The notes below the pieces were generated by a model. That model did not search any database, had not been told where the DNA came from, and saw only the letters and a list, made by a program, of their open reading frames with translations. A stretch of 64,000 nucleotides of DNA, taken from positions 1 to 64,000 of the forward strand of contig JAIXSR010000087.1 in NCBI GenBank assembly GCA_027484605.1, in the 5' to 3' direction. This DNA comes from Hyphomicrobiales bacterium. Lineage in GTDB: Bacteria; Pseudomonadota; Alphaproteobacteria; Rhizobiales; Beijerinckiaceae. Below, piece by piece: positions 1 to 8,100 of this stretch (its first letter is position 1; each line of letters opens with the position of its first letter). The translations under genes and the position numbers were made by a program.

Positions 1-1130
1 GCCAGCAGGCCGAGCCCGGTCGTCAGCCAGATCGCCTGGGCACCGAACTGTTCGAGAATGATCCCGAAGAGCAGCGGGGCGATGGCCTGCATCACGCGGG
101 CGGGCGCCGAGAGGAGCCCCTGCCGCAGGCCATAGCCGGCCGGTCCGAACAAGGCGAGCGGCAGGGTGCCCTTGGCAATGGTGAGCACCCCGTTCCCCGC
201 ACCATGCAGCAGGGCGAACAGCGCCGCTGCCGGGCCGCCGACAATCATGAGCACGCCGGCAGCCAGCGGATGGGCGAGGGTGGCGAGCCGGGCCGAGAGT
301 AGCGGGTGGACGCGGTTCAGGAACATGAATTCCAGCACGCGGGCTGCGACCTGCGCGGGTCCGATCAGCGCGCCGGCAGCGACGGCGGCGACGGTGGTGG
401 CACCGGCCGCCTCAAGCATGCGTGGCAGATGGGCGGCCATGGCGGTGCTGGTGAACCACGTCACCGCGAAGACGAAGGCGAGGATGGCCATGTCGCGCGT
501 GCGGGCCTGCGGCGGCACGCTGACCGGCTCGCCCGGTGGCGCGGCTGCCGGCGCGGCATGGACGCCCGAAGGCAGGATCAGGTTCAGCGGCAGCGCCAGC
601 CCGAGATGGATGCCCATCCAGCCGAGGCAGGCGACTCGCCAGCCATATTGCGCCTCGAGCCAGGCCGAAAGCGGCCAGCCCACGGTGCTGGCAAAGCCGG
701 CGATCAGGGTGATGCCGGTGATCGAGGCGCGGGCGTCGCGCCCGTAGATCGCTGCCAGCGCGGCAAAGGCGGAATCATAAAGCCCGATCCCCATGCCGAT
801 CCCCATCAGCAGCCAGCCGGCGACAAGCCAGGGAAAGCTCGGGCTTGCCGCCAGAACCGCGAGGCCTGCGGCGAAGATCAGGTTGCTGGCGATCAGGATG
901 CCCCGCCCGCCCAGCCGGTCGATCCGCGCGCCGGCCCAGGGACCCATCAGGGCAGAGACGATCATCGCTGCCGAGAACGCCGCGAAGACCCAGACGGGCG
1001 AGACCCCGAACGTGCTGGCCATGGGCGTGGCCAGCACGGCGGGAAGGTAATAGCTGGCGGCAAAGCCGACGGTCTGGCCAATGCCGAGCGCGGCGATGAT
1101 GGCCTTGCGGTTCTCCGGTGCGAGGCGCAT
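1..1130 (-). CDS. MFS transporter (C-terminus cut by window edge)
   Basis: Inner-membrane transporter of the major facilitator superfamily, read on the minus strand; the gene runs off the left edge, so about 376 codons are visible. The translation is a series of hydrophobic helices with Gly/Ala-rich MFS texture and a charged central loop (around residues 180-195) between the two six-helix halves. The ATG at 1128-1130 shares its A with the TGA of the upstream flavoprotein gene (TGATG), so the two are translationally coupled. With an ArsR-type regulator at the head of the operon, export of an arsenical or of the product of the flavoprotein is the best inference. The substrate cannot be read from the sequence, and MFS transporters in ars operons belong to more than one family. 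Confidence 0.85.
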   Translation of the reverse strand, partial: MRLAPENRKAIIAALGIGQTVGFAASYYLPAVLATPMASTFGVSPVWVFAAFSAAMIVSALMGPWAGARIDRLGGRGILIASNLIFAAGLAVLAASPSFPWLVAGWLLMGIGMGIGLYDSAFAALAAIYGRDARASITGITLIAGFASTVGWPLSAWLEAQYGWRVACLGWMGIHLGLALPLNLILPSGVHAAPAAAPPGEPVSVPPQARTRDMAILAFVFAVTWFTSTAMAAHLPRMLEAAGATTVAAVAAGALIGPAQVAARVLEFMFLNRVHPLLSARLATLAHPLAAGVLMIVGGPAAALFALLHGAGNGVLTIAKGTLPLALFGPAGYGLRQGLLSAPARVMQAIAPLLFGIILEQFGAQAIWLTTGLGLL

Positions 1131-2548
1131 CAGCAGCAGGCAGCCTGTGGTTCGACACGCGAAGGCGCAGCGGGCCTGCATCCGCAGCCAGCCGCACCTT
1201 CGGCCCTTGCGTCTTCGTCGCGCGCGCAGCAGGCCTCGGCATCCGCCTTCGGTGGCCCGCCGCAGCAACCAGGTTCAGCCGGCGCGGCCTTCGGGGCGAA
1301 ATCTGTGGAGCAGACACCCGTCCGGGGCAGTTCGAGTTCCACCCGGGCCGCGGATGCGGCATCGCCGGCGATTTCCGCCACGATGGAGCGGACCTGCTCG
1401 TACCCGGTTGCAAGCAGAAAGGTCGGCGCCCGCCCGTAGCTCTTCATGCCGGCAATGTAGAAGCCCGGTTCGGGCTGGCCAAGTTCTTTCGCGCCATGGG
1501 GCCGTACCGTTCCGCAGGAATGCTCGTTCGGGTCGATCAGTGGTGCGAGAATGCGCGGACATTCGAGGCCGGGATCAAGATCGAGCCGGACCTCGCCGAG
1601 CATGCCGAGATCCGGCCGGAAGCCCGTGGCGACCACCAGTTCGTCCGCGAGGACGGTTTCCCCGTCGAAGCCGGTCAGCCGCAGCCGGCCGTCCCGTTCT
1701 GCGATTTCCTCGAGCGCGAAGGGATGGATGGCCGTGATGCGGCCATTCTCCACCGCATCCTTCAGTTTCATGCCCAGCGCGCCGCGATCGGGCAGGGCAT
1801 CAGCCCGGCCCCCGCCATAGATCGGGCGGAGATCGGCCCGCCGGGAGAGCCAGAGAATGTCCGTTTCCGGATTGTCTTGGCCGAGCCGCAGCAGGTCCAG
1901 CAGGACACCGATGGCCGAATGCCCGCTGCCGATCACCGCAACCCGCTTGCCGGCCAGCCGCGTGCCGGCCGGGCCGGACAGATCCGGCATGCCGTGGAGG
2001 AGGCGGCCGGCCAGTGCCTGCTCGCCCCGGGCCGGGAGGCCATGGCCGCCGGCCGGTTTGGGTTGCGAGAATGTGCCCGAACAATCGATCACCGCCCGGG
2101 CGAGCAGGTCGCGCTCTTCGCCGCCCGCCATGACGCGAAGCAGGAAGGGCCGTTCCGCCCGGCCGCTGCTGCGGACCTTGTCGAGCCCGAGGCGGGAGAC
2201 GGACAGGACGCGATGCCCGGGATGCAGGGCCTTGCGGATCGCGGGATGGCGGGAGAGGGGGACGAGATAGGCCGCGAGCAGTTCCGCGCCGGTCGGGATG
2301 GCATTGGCCGGCGGGGCTTGCCAGCCTTCCGCCCCGAGCAGCCGCGTCGCGGCGCGCGAAAGGTTGAACCGCCAGGGCGAGAACATGCGGATATGGGCCC
2401 AGCGCCGCACATGCTCGCCGACCGCTTCACCCGCCTCGAGCAGGATGACGGGGATATCGCGGCCGATGAGTTCGGCCGCCGCGGCAAGGCCGACGGGGCC
2501 GGCGCCGATCACGGCGACAGGCAGGGCGGGGAAGCGGGTCTCGGACAT
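1130..2548 (-). CDS. FAD/NAD(P)-binding monooxygenase-like flavoprotein with Cys-rich tail
   Basis: A 472-residue soluble flavoprotein with two dinucleotide-binding signatures: VIGAGPVGLAA near the N-terminus and VAVIGSGHSAIG near residue 210, plus an ATGFRPD motif typical of flavin-containing monooxygenase-like and thioredoxin-reductase-like enzymes. After the enzyme domain comes a low-complexity Ala/Pro-rich tail of about 65 residues holding nine cysteines, including CC pairs, one CxC and a terminal CC. It lies 57 bp downstream of an ArsR gene and is coupled to an MFS gene, an order that resembles ars operons carrying an ArsO-type flavoprotein. The role is inferred: redox conversion of an arsenical, or binding As(III) or another soft metal through the tail. 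The reaction is not established. Confidence 0.8.
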   Translation of the reverse strand: MSETRFPALPVAVIGAGPVGLAAAAELIGRDIPVILLEAGEAVGEHVRRWAHIRMFSPWRFNLSRAATRLLGAEGWQAPPANAIPTGAELLAAYLVPLSRHPAIRKALHPGHRVLSVSRLGLDKVRSSGRAERPFLLRVMAGGEERDLLARAVIDCSGTFSQPKPAGGHGLPARGEQALAGRLLHGMPDLSGPAGTRLAGKRVAVIGSGHSAIGVLLDLLRLGQDNPETDILWLSRRADLRPIYGGGRADALPDRGALGMKLKDAVENGRITAIHPFALEEIAERDGRLRLTGFDGETVLADELVVATGFRPDLGMLGEVRLDLDPGLECPRILAPLIDPNEHSCGTVRPHGAKELGQPEPGFYIAGMKSYGRAPTFLLATGYEQVRSIVAEIAGDAASAARVELELPRTGVCSTDFAPKAAPAEPGCCGGPPKADAEACCARDEDARAEGAAGCGCRPAAPSRVEPQAACC

Positions 2549-2605
2549 GCTTGGTCTTCCTGGGAAAATCGAAAGGCAGGGCTTGCGAAGGGCGCGTGCC
2601 GGGGC

Positions 2606-2935
2606 TCAGTCGGGTTTGCAGGGGCATGCGCCTTCAGGCGCGGCCGGTTCGGCCTCCATGCAGCATTGATCCACCAGGGCTCCGGCCACTTCGCGCATCA
2701 TCGGGTAATTCGCCCGGCAGATCAGCACGGTGGAGCGGCGTTCCTGGGTGACCAGCCCGACCTGGATCAGCTTCTGGCAGTGATGGGTCAGCGTGGAGGC
2801 GGCGATCCCGATCCGCTCCTGCAGGCGGCCGACCGGCATGCCGGCTTCCCCCGCGCGGACGAGGATCTGGAAGATGCGGAGGCGGGTCGGGTTGCCGAGC
2901 GCCTCGAGACGGGTCGCGATATCATCAATGTTCAT
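2606..2935 (-). CDS. arsR: ArsR/SmtB-family metalloregulator
   Basis: A 109-residue winged-helix repressor of the ArsR/SmtB family. The HTH occupies about residues 33-62 and contains the typical STLTHHCQKL recognition segment. The C-terminus carries C91, C92, C104 and C106. A vicinal Cys pair followed by another Cys about ten residues later is the As(III) site pattern known from Acidithiobacillus-type ArsR (C95/C96/C102), and not the CVC site in the DNA-binding helix of plasmid R773 ArsR. C53 and C73 are also present. It heads the leftward operon with the flavoprotein and MFS gene and faces a nitroreductase gene. Two palindromes beside its start suggest autoregulation. Antimonite or another thiophilic ion is also possible. 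Confidence 0.9.
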   Translation of the reverse strand: MNIDDIATRLEALGNPTRLRIFQILVRAGEAGMPVGRLQERIGIAASTLTHHCQKLIQVGLVTQERRSTVLICRANYPMMREVAGALVDQCCMEAEPAAPEGACPCKPD

Positions 2936-2957
2936 ATTTCGAGAATGATTGAAATAT
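2934..2957. promoter_or_regulatory. Candidate ArsR operator 1, overlapping the arsR start
   Basis: Inverted repeat ATATTTC-N10-GAAATAT beginning inside the arsR start codon. The inner part reads TTCGA...TGAA, like the neighbouring palindrome at 2974-2995. Position and AT-rich character fit an ArsR-family operator. Binding is inferred from position only. Confidence 0.5.
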
Positions 2958-2973
2958 AACCGGGGTCAAGAAG

Positions 2974-2995
2974 AATTTCGAAAATTGTCGAAATT
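2974..2995. promoter_or_regulatory. Candidate ArsR operator 2
   Basis: Perfect inverted repeat AATTTCGA-N6-TCGAAATT in the arsR/nitroreductase intergenic region. It is AT-rich against a GC-rich background and is related to the repeat at 2934-2957. It could repress both divergent genes or only the arsR side. Confidence 0.55.
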
Positions 2996-3114
2996 CCCTT
3001 CCCGCCAGCCTGCGGAGATCCCGCTGGCCGGCAACCGCGCGCTGCGTTTCCGGCTTTACCTTTGGCCAAAGCGGTTTATCTCCACGCCAACCTTCTCATC
3101 GGATTGGATTGCCC

Positions 3115-3975
3115 ATGACTGCCCCGACCCCGGAAGCCCTTTCTGCCGTCACGGCACGTGATGGCCTCGAAAAGCTCGTCCGTGCCCGCTACCGCAACGG
3201 CGCCCTGCCGGCCGCCCTGCAGGGAAACGAGACCTTGGCCCTGCTGGCCGCCCATCGCTCCGTGCGGGCCTACAAGCCCGATCCGCTGCCCGAGGGCACG
3301 CTGGAAACGCTGGTGCTGGCGGCGCAATCGGCGGCGACCTCGTCGAATCTGCAAACCTGGAGCGTCGTCGCTGTCGCCGATCCCGCGCGCAAGGCCGTCC
3401 TGGCGGAGGTTGCCGGCGGGCAGAAGCATATCCTGCAGGCGCCGTTGATGCTGGTCTGGCTGGCCGATCTCTCGCGCCTCAAGAGCGTGGCGACAGCGCG
3501 CGGGCAATCGGCCGAGGGGCTCGATTACCTGGAAATGGCGACAGTGGCGATTGTCGATGCCGCCCTTGCCGCCCAGAATGCCGTGATTGCCGCCGAGAGC
3601 CTCGGCCTCGGAACGGTCTATATCGGCGCGATGCGCAATGATCCCGCCCGCGTGGCGGCGACGCTGAACCTGCCTTCGATGGCCTTCGCCGTATTCGGCC
3701 TCTGCGTCGGTTATCCGGTCGAGGAGGTCGTGACCGGCGTCAAGCCGCGCCTCGCGCCCTCAGTCGTCCTGCACCGGGAAACCTATGGCCAGTCTGCCGA
3801 GCCGGCGGACATCGCCCGCTATGACGAGGCGATGCAGGATTTCCAGGGCGAACAGGGCATGCGCCGCCAGCCCTGGTCCGACCAGGCGGTCGCCCGCGTC
3901 GCGGATGGCAAGGCCCTGAGCGGCCGCGATGTGCTGATGCAGGCGCTGAATGAACGGGGCTTCAGGCTGCGGTGA
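3115..3975 (+). CDS. NfsA-type NADPH-dependent nitroreductase
   Basis: A 286-residue flavin (FMN) oxidoreductase of the nitroreductase superfamily, NfsA/Frp-like. Evidence is the N-terminal HRSVRAY motif near residue 48 (FMN phosphate contact), the QSAATSSNLQTWSVV segment, and the GLGTVYIGAMRN and GLCVGYP motifs. It would reduce nitroaromatics, quinones or flavins at the expense of NADPH in the cytosol. I chose the ATG at 3115 over the in-frame TTG at 3109. It is divergent from arsR across a gap with two palindromes, so it may share that control. Its 3' end overlaps the convergent monooxygenase gene by 14 bp. The physiological substrate is unknown. Confidence 0.85.
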   Translation: MTAPTPEALSAVTARDGLEKLVRARYRNGALPAALQGNETLALLAAHRSVRAYKPDPLPEGTLETLVLAAQSAATSSNLQTWSVVAVADPARKAVLAEVAGGQKHILQAPLMLVWLADLSRLKSVATARGQSAEGLDYLEMATVAIVDAALAAQNAVIAAESLGLGTVYIGAMRNDPARVAATLNLPSMAFAVFGLCVGYPVEEVVTGVKPRLAPSVVLHRETYGQSAEPADIARYDEAMQDFQGEQGMRRQPWSDQAVARVADGKALSGRDVLMQALNERGFRLR

Positions 3976-5506
3976 GCTGCCGCTCCGCTTCCTCGATCAA
4001 GGCAAGGGCCTCGGCATCGTTGCGGGCAGTGCCGAAAACGTAATGGTCCGGCCGCACGAGGGCATGCGTTGCGCCCTGCGCCGCAAGCCAACCTGCGGCC
4101 ACGCCGTCACATTCCCGGTAGCCCGCCTCCGAGGCGGTGTGGGCCAGCGGAACCGGCACCCCGCCGAGCGGGACAAGGGCTTCCGCCAAGGCCGGCTCCA
4201 TGCCGCCGGGGCCGATGAGCCGGAACCCGGAGCCCGTGGCATCGTCGAGCCGGCGGCGAAACCCTGATCGCTCGATCCAGGGTTGAGGGAACAGCATGCC
4301 GCGCCCGGCCTGCGCTGAAGGCGCCGCCGAGAGAAATCCAGCCGCGAGCGCCGGCATCAGATCCTGCCGCGGAACCGGCCGCACATGGCCGCCGGCTTCC
4401 GCGATCAGATGCGCGTCCCGCGCCCGCGCCCGCTCCGGATCACGCTGGCCGATCAGCCCGCCGATCATCTTGATCGTGCCGGTCAGCCCCCGGACATGGC
4501 CGGCCCGTTCGAGGCCGTAGCTGTCCAGCAGGAGCTCGCCGCCCTTGCCATGAAGGGCGAGACGCAGTTTCCAGCAGAGATTGGCGACATCGCGCATCCC
4601 CTGGCACAGCCCCTGGCCGAGGAAGGGCGGCTGCTGATGTGCCGCATCGCCGGCAATGAAGATGCGGCCCTTCCGCCAGCCTTCCGCGACCAGCGCATGG
4701 AAGCGATAGGCCGCGCTGCGCCAGAGTTCGCCCTCGTCCGGCGTGATCCAGCGGGAAAGGAGGCGCCAGACCGCATCCGGCTGCGCCATTGCCTGCGGGT
4801 CCTCGCCCGGATTGAGGCTGAATTCCCAGCGCCGGTGCCGGCCGGTGCAGATCACATAGGTGGTCGGCCGGGCCGGCTCGCAATATTGCACGCTGGTGCG
4901 CGGCAGCTTCGCGAGGCCGGCTTCATTGGCCAGCACATCGACGACAAGCCAGGGCTCATCGAAGCCGAGATCGGCGAGCTTCAGCCCCGCCAGCTTGCGG
5001 GTGAGGGAGGAGGCGCCATCGCAGCCCAGCACATGGCGCGCGGTCAGGCGTTCGGTCCCGCGGGGGCCTTTCGTCTCGATCGTCACATGGTCCGGCCCGG
5101 GGTCGAGCGCGGTCATCGTCTCGCCGAGCCGGATCGTGACGGACGGGTGACGTCCCGCCGCTTCGCGCACGGCCTGTTCGAGTTGCGGCTGGAGGAAGAC
5201 GAGCGAGGGCGTCCAGCCCTGCGGATAGGGTTCCGGCAGCATGGTCAGCCGCTTGATCACCGCGCCATCCGCCCCGAAATACACCGAATCCGTGAAGGGC
5301 TCGGAACAGGCCTGCAGCGCTTCGCCGAGGCCGAGCCCCTGCAGGAGACGGGCGATCTCGTGGTCGATCGCCACGGCGCGCGGCTTGTCGTAGATCTCGG
5401 TCGCGCTGTCGATCACCGTCACCGAAAGTCCGGCCTGCCCGAGCAGGCAGGCAGCCACCGCCCCGACCGGTCCGAACCCGATGATCGCGACATCCACCAC
5501 CGGCAT
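3962..5506 (-). CDS. FAD-dependent aromatic hydroxylase (MhpA/TfdB-like)
   Basis: A 514-residue class A flavoprotein monooxygenase. It has the N-terminal FAD motif IIGFGPVGAVAACLLG (residues 8-23), a CDGASSLTRKL segment near residue 165 matching the DG motif, and GDAAHQQPPFLGQGLCQGMRD near residue 285, the GD motif in the form seen in MhpA (3-(3-hydroxyphenyl)propionate hydroxylase). These enzymes hydroxylate phenolic rings with NAD(P)H and O2. It is the last gene of the leftward GntR-dioxygenase-FAH operon, 3 bp after the FAH gene. The context suggests it makes a catechol-type substrate for the dioxygenase. The exact phenol is not known. The C-terminal region is shorter than the thioredoxin-like domain of true phenol hydroxylases. 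Confidence 0.85.
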   Translation of the reverse strand: MPVVDVAIIGFGPVGAVAACLLGQAGLSVTVIDSATEIYDKPRAVAIDHEIARLLQGLGLGEALQACSEPFTDSVYFGADGAVIKRLTMLPEPYPQGWTPSLVFLQPQLEQAVREAAGRHPSVTIRLGETMTALDPGPDHVTIETKGPRGTERLTARHVLGCDGASSLTRKLAGLKLADLGFDEPWLVVDVLANEAGLAKLPRTSVQYCEPARPTTYVICTGRHRRWEFSLNPGEDPQAMAQPDAVWRLLSRWITPDEGELWRSAAYRFHALVAEGWRKGRIFIAGDAAHQQPPFLGQGLCQGMRDVANLCWKLRLALHGKGGELLLDSYGLERAGHVRGLTGTIKMIGGLIGQRDPERARARDAHLIAEAGGHVRPVPRQDLMPALAAGFLSAAPSAQAGRGMLFPQPWIERSGFRRRLDDATGSGFRLIGPGGMEPALAEALVPLGGVPVPLAHTASEAGYRECDGVAAGWLAAQGATHALVRPDHYVFGTARNDAEALALIEEAERQLTAA

Positions 5507-5509
5507 GGC

Positions 5510-6358
5510 TCAGGCTTCGTCGATGATCGGGTTCACGAGATGGCCGACCCGGTCGATCTCGACCTCGACAACGTCGCCCGCCTTCATCCAGAGCGGCGGG
5601 TTGCGCTTGGCACCGACACCGCCCGGCGTGCCGGTTACGATGACATCGCCGATCTCGAGCCGGGTGAAGGTCGAGCAATAGGCAAGAATGGTCGGAATAT
5701 CGAAGATCATGTCGCCGAGCCGGGCTTCCTGCACGACCTGCTTGTTCAGCCGGGTGACGAGGCGGAGGCTCTCCAGCGGGCCGACCTCGTCTGGCGTTAC
5801 AAGGAACGGGCCGAAGGCGCCGGTTCCCATGAAGTTCTTGCCCGGGGTGAACTGGTGGGTATGGCGCTGCCAGTCGCGGATCGAGCCATCATTGTAGCAG
5901 GCATAGCCCGCGACATGGCCGAAAGCGTCGGCCTTGGCGATATGCCGGCCCGGCTTGCCGATCACGATGGCCAGCTCGCCCTCGAAATCGAAATGGGTCG
6001 AGGCTTTCGGCCGGATCATCGGGCTGCCGGCACCGACCTGCGAATTGGCGAAGCGGGTGAAAATGGTCGGATTCTCGACCTCGTCGCGCCCGGTTTCCTT
6101 GCGGTGGTTCTCGTAATTGAGCCCGACGCAGAGGATCTTGTCCGGATCCGGCAGGACCGGCGCGAGCACAAGGTCACGCCCCGAGAGGCGCGGCGCGCCC
6201 TTCGCTGCGGCAATGATTTTCGCCATGGCATCCGGCTGCTCCAGCGCCTTGCGCAGGGAAGGCGGCGCGCCTTCCGTCAGGCCGATGGCGGCAATCTCGG
6301 CGCCGTCGACGACACCCCAGCTCGGCCGGCCCGCGGCATGGAACGAGACAAGTTTCAT
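5510..6358 (-). CDS. Fumarylacetoacetate hydrolase family protein
   Basis: A 282-residue FAH-superfamily enzyme. The catalytic domain carries ILCVGLNYENH near residue 75, the metal-binding stretch HFDFEGELAIVIGK near 120, the GKNFMGTGAFGP segment and a C-terminal GTPGGVGA loop. Family members hydrolyse C-C bonds of acylpyruvates or isomerise/decarboxylate ring-cleavage products, using a divalent metal held by Glu/Glu/Asp. It lies between the extradiol-type dioxygenase and the hydroxylase in one operon, so action on the ring-fission product (hydrolase or 2-hydroxyhepta-2,4-dienedioate-type isomerase) is the natural inference. It starts at an ATG just after AGGAGAGAA-like RBS sequence, 18 bp after the dioxygenase stop. 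Confidence 0.87.
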   Translation of the reverse strand: MKLVSFHAAGRPSWGVVDGAEIAAIGLTEGAPPSLRKALEQPDAMAKIIAAAKGAPRLSGRDLVLAPVLPDPDKILCVGLNYENHRKETGRDEVENPTIFTRFANSQVGAGSPMIRPKASTHFDFEGELAIVIGKPGRHIAKADAFGHVAGYACYNDGSIRDWQRHTHQFTPGKNFMGTGAFGPFLVTPDEVGPLESLRLVTRLNKQVVQEARLGDMIFDIPTILAYCSTFTRLEIGDVIVTGTPGGVGAKRNPPLWMKAGDVVEVEIDRVGHLVNPIIDEA

Positions 6359-6376
6359 GGCATTCTCTCCTGGCCG

Positions 6377-7273
6377 TCAGCGGAGCGGCAGTTCGATGAA
6401 GGGGAATTGCTTCTGGATGCGCTTGATGCGCGGCGAGGGGGCATCCGTCACGCCCCATTGATCGCTGCGCCCCGGGGGAAAGCCCCATTCCTCGGGGCCG
6501 CGATAGGCGTAATTCCCGTCGATCTGCAGCACCTCTGCCGTGCATTCGATCGGCATTTCCTCCGGCCCGGCGAAATAGGCGAAGACATTGTCGCCCGGGC
6601 CGTGCCGCCCGACGCCCCATTCGATGGCATAGCCATTCTCGCGCATTGTGCCGCACATCCGCATCATGCTGTCGAGATCCGGCATCTCGAAGGCGATATG
6701 GTTCAACGTCGGTGCCATCGGCACCCGGCCGATCACCAGCGCATGGTGGTCGATATCGCAATTGAAGAAGCCGTTGGTTTTCGTCTCGTCCACCACGCGG
6801 AAGCCGAGGACATCCTGCATGTAACTGCGCATGGCTTCATAGTTTCCGCAATTCAGGTTGAAATGCGTGACCTTGGTCATCCGGTCCTTCACCACCGGTG
6901 CCGGCGGGGCGCCGTTCCCGGCGATGAACGAGACGGTCCGGCCCTCCGGGTCGCGGCTGTCAAAGCCCGTGCCCGCACCGTCATCGAAGGCGCGCGGCGT
7001 TGCCGAGACCGGCAGGCCGGCCGCGCGGATGCGGCCATGGAGTTCGACCAGCGCTGCCTCGTTGCGGACATTCCACGTCAGGCGGCGCATCGCGGTGCCG
7101 CCGGGAACCACGGTCAGGATCGGATAATCCCCGGCCGTGCCGGCGAAATGCGCCATGCCCTCCGGCCCCGGCAACCGGCGCAGCGACCAGACCTCCTCGT
7201 AGAAGCGCGCGACCATCGGCAACTGGGTTGCGCCGATTTCCGCAGTCCGGATACCGGAGATGAGGGGGTTCAT
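6377..7273 (-). CDS. VOC-superfamily extradiol-type dioxygenase
   Basis: A 298-residue protein with two vicinal-oxygen-chelate modules (about residues 1-120 and 130-260). The C-terminal half keeps His137 (VTHFNLNC), His192 (LNHIAFEM) and a Glu in the segment at 241-247, matching the 2-His-1-carboxylate iron site of type I extradiol dioxygenases such as BphC-like proteins. It would cleave a catechol-type ring next to the hydroxyls. It overlaps the GntR gene by 4 bp (ATGA) and is followed by FAH hydrolase and hydroxylase genes, making a compact meta-cleavage set. A glyoxalase-like isomerase without oxygenase activity cannot be excluded. Confidence 0.82.
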   Translation of the reverse strand: MNPLISGIRTAEIGATQLPMVARFYEEVWSLRRLPGPEGMAHFAGTAGDYPILTVVPGGTAMRRLTWNVRNEAALVELHGRIRAAGLPVSATPRAFDDGAGTGFDSRDPEGRTVSFIAGNGAPPAPVVKDRMTKVTHFNLNCGNYEAMRSYMQDVLGFRVVDETKTNGFFNCDIDHHALVIGRVPMAPTLNHIAFEMPDLDSMMRMCGTMRENGYAIEWGVGRHGPGDNVFAYFAGPEEMPIECTAEVLQIDGNYAYRGPEEWGFPPGRSDQWGVTDAPSPRIKRIQKQFPFIELPLR

Positions 7274-8010
7274 GGCCGGGGCTCCGTTCGGCTTGGGGCG
7301 GGCTCGGCCGCTTCGGCCTCGGGCCCGAGCAGCGAGCGGCAGAGAGCCGCAGTCGCTTCGAAATGTGCATTGAGGACCTGCACCGCCGCATCGGCGTTGC
7401 GGCCCAGTACGGCATCGACGATGAGCCGGTGCTCGTCATCCCTTTGGCCGGGGCTGGCGCTGGCGGCCTTGCGCGAGAGATTGCGGTAGCGCTCGGCCTG
7501 CATGAAGAGCTGGTCGCAGAACTCGATCAGGATCGAGGACCGGCACCCCGCTGTCAGCGCCCGGTGGAACTGGCGATGGCCGTCGGTCCATTCCGGATTG
7601 ACGAGGCCATCGGCCTGCCGCCGGGGGAGGCGGGACAGCCTGTGGAAGGCCAGCAGCACGGCTTCCTCCCAGTCCGGATCGGCCTGCCGCATCGAGTGCC
7701 GCAGCGCCGTCTCGTTGAGCCAGCAGCGTGTCCGGGTCAGTTGGTCGAGTTCGGCCACGGAAACCGAGGCCACGAAGAAGCCGCGCATGTCATAGGCCGT
7801 GACCAGCCCTTCGCTGGCGAGGCGGTTGAGCGCCTCCCGCACCGGGCTCAGGGCCACGGCGTAATGTTCCGAAAGCGATTGCACCCTCAATTGCATATCC
7901 GGAGCAAGTTCGCCGGACACGATCCGGTCCCGCAGGCTGTTCGCCACCTGCGAGGCCAGGGTCGGGCGCTCCTCACGCATATCCCGGAGAGATAATCGAT
8001 TATTTGACAT
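7270..8010 (-). CDS. GntR-family regulator, FCD subfamily
   Basis: A 246-residue transcription factor. The N-terminal winged helix (about residues 15-75) contains SPVREALNRLASEGLV, the GntR recognition helix region. The remainder is an all-helical FCD ligand-binding domain with the usual acidic/His metal residues (DGHRQFH near 145, DEH near 190, NAH near 215). It is first gene of the leftward aromatic operon and faces a TTT binding-protein gene. A palindrome is embedded in its first codons and a second copy lies 29 bp upstream, so it probably controls both directions and itself. The ligand is probably the transported aromatic acid or a degradation intermediate; this is inference. Confidence 0.9.
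   Translation of the reverse strand: MSNNRLSLRDMREERPTLASQVANSLRDRIVSGELAPDMQLRVQSLSEHYAVALSPVREALNRLASEGLVTAYDMRGFFVASVSVAELDQLTRTRCWLNETALRHSMRQADPDWEEAVLLAFHRLSRLPRRQADGLVNPEWTDGHRQFHRALTAGCRSSILIEFCDQLFMQAERYRNLSRKAASASPGQRDDEHRLIVDAVLGRNADAAVQVLNAHFEATAALCRSLLGPEAEAAEPAPSRTEPRP
7991..8004. promoter_or_regulatory. Candidate GntR operator A (inside first codons of the gntR gene)
   Basis: GATAATCGATTATT, with a perfect 12-bp palindromic core ATAATCGATTAT. It covers codons 3-6 of the regulator gene, a position where bound protein would block its own transcription start region. It matches operator B with centre-to-centre spacing of 29 bp. Confidence 0.55.
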
Positions 8011-8019
8011 CGAAATCCG

Positions 8020-8033
8020 GATAGTCGATTATC
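8020..8033. promoter_or_regulatory. Candidate GntR operator B
   Basis: GATAGTCGATTATC, a near-perfect palindrome with one mismatched pair, differing from operator A at two positions. The two sites lie 29 bp apart (about three helical turns) between divergent genes, a layout fitting cooperative binding by a GntR dimer pair. Confidence 0.55.
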
Positions 8034-8100
8034 TGGATAAATGCAATTGGCAAGGCGTGCCCCGCCAGAAGGGTCCAGCCAACCACCGGGAGGAACGGGC

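Noticed and set aside
4385..7489. A 1034-codon open frame on the plus strand.
   Set aside because: It lies opposite the hydroxylase, FAH and dioxygenase genes, which have clear family motifs; the antisense translation has none.
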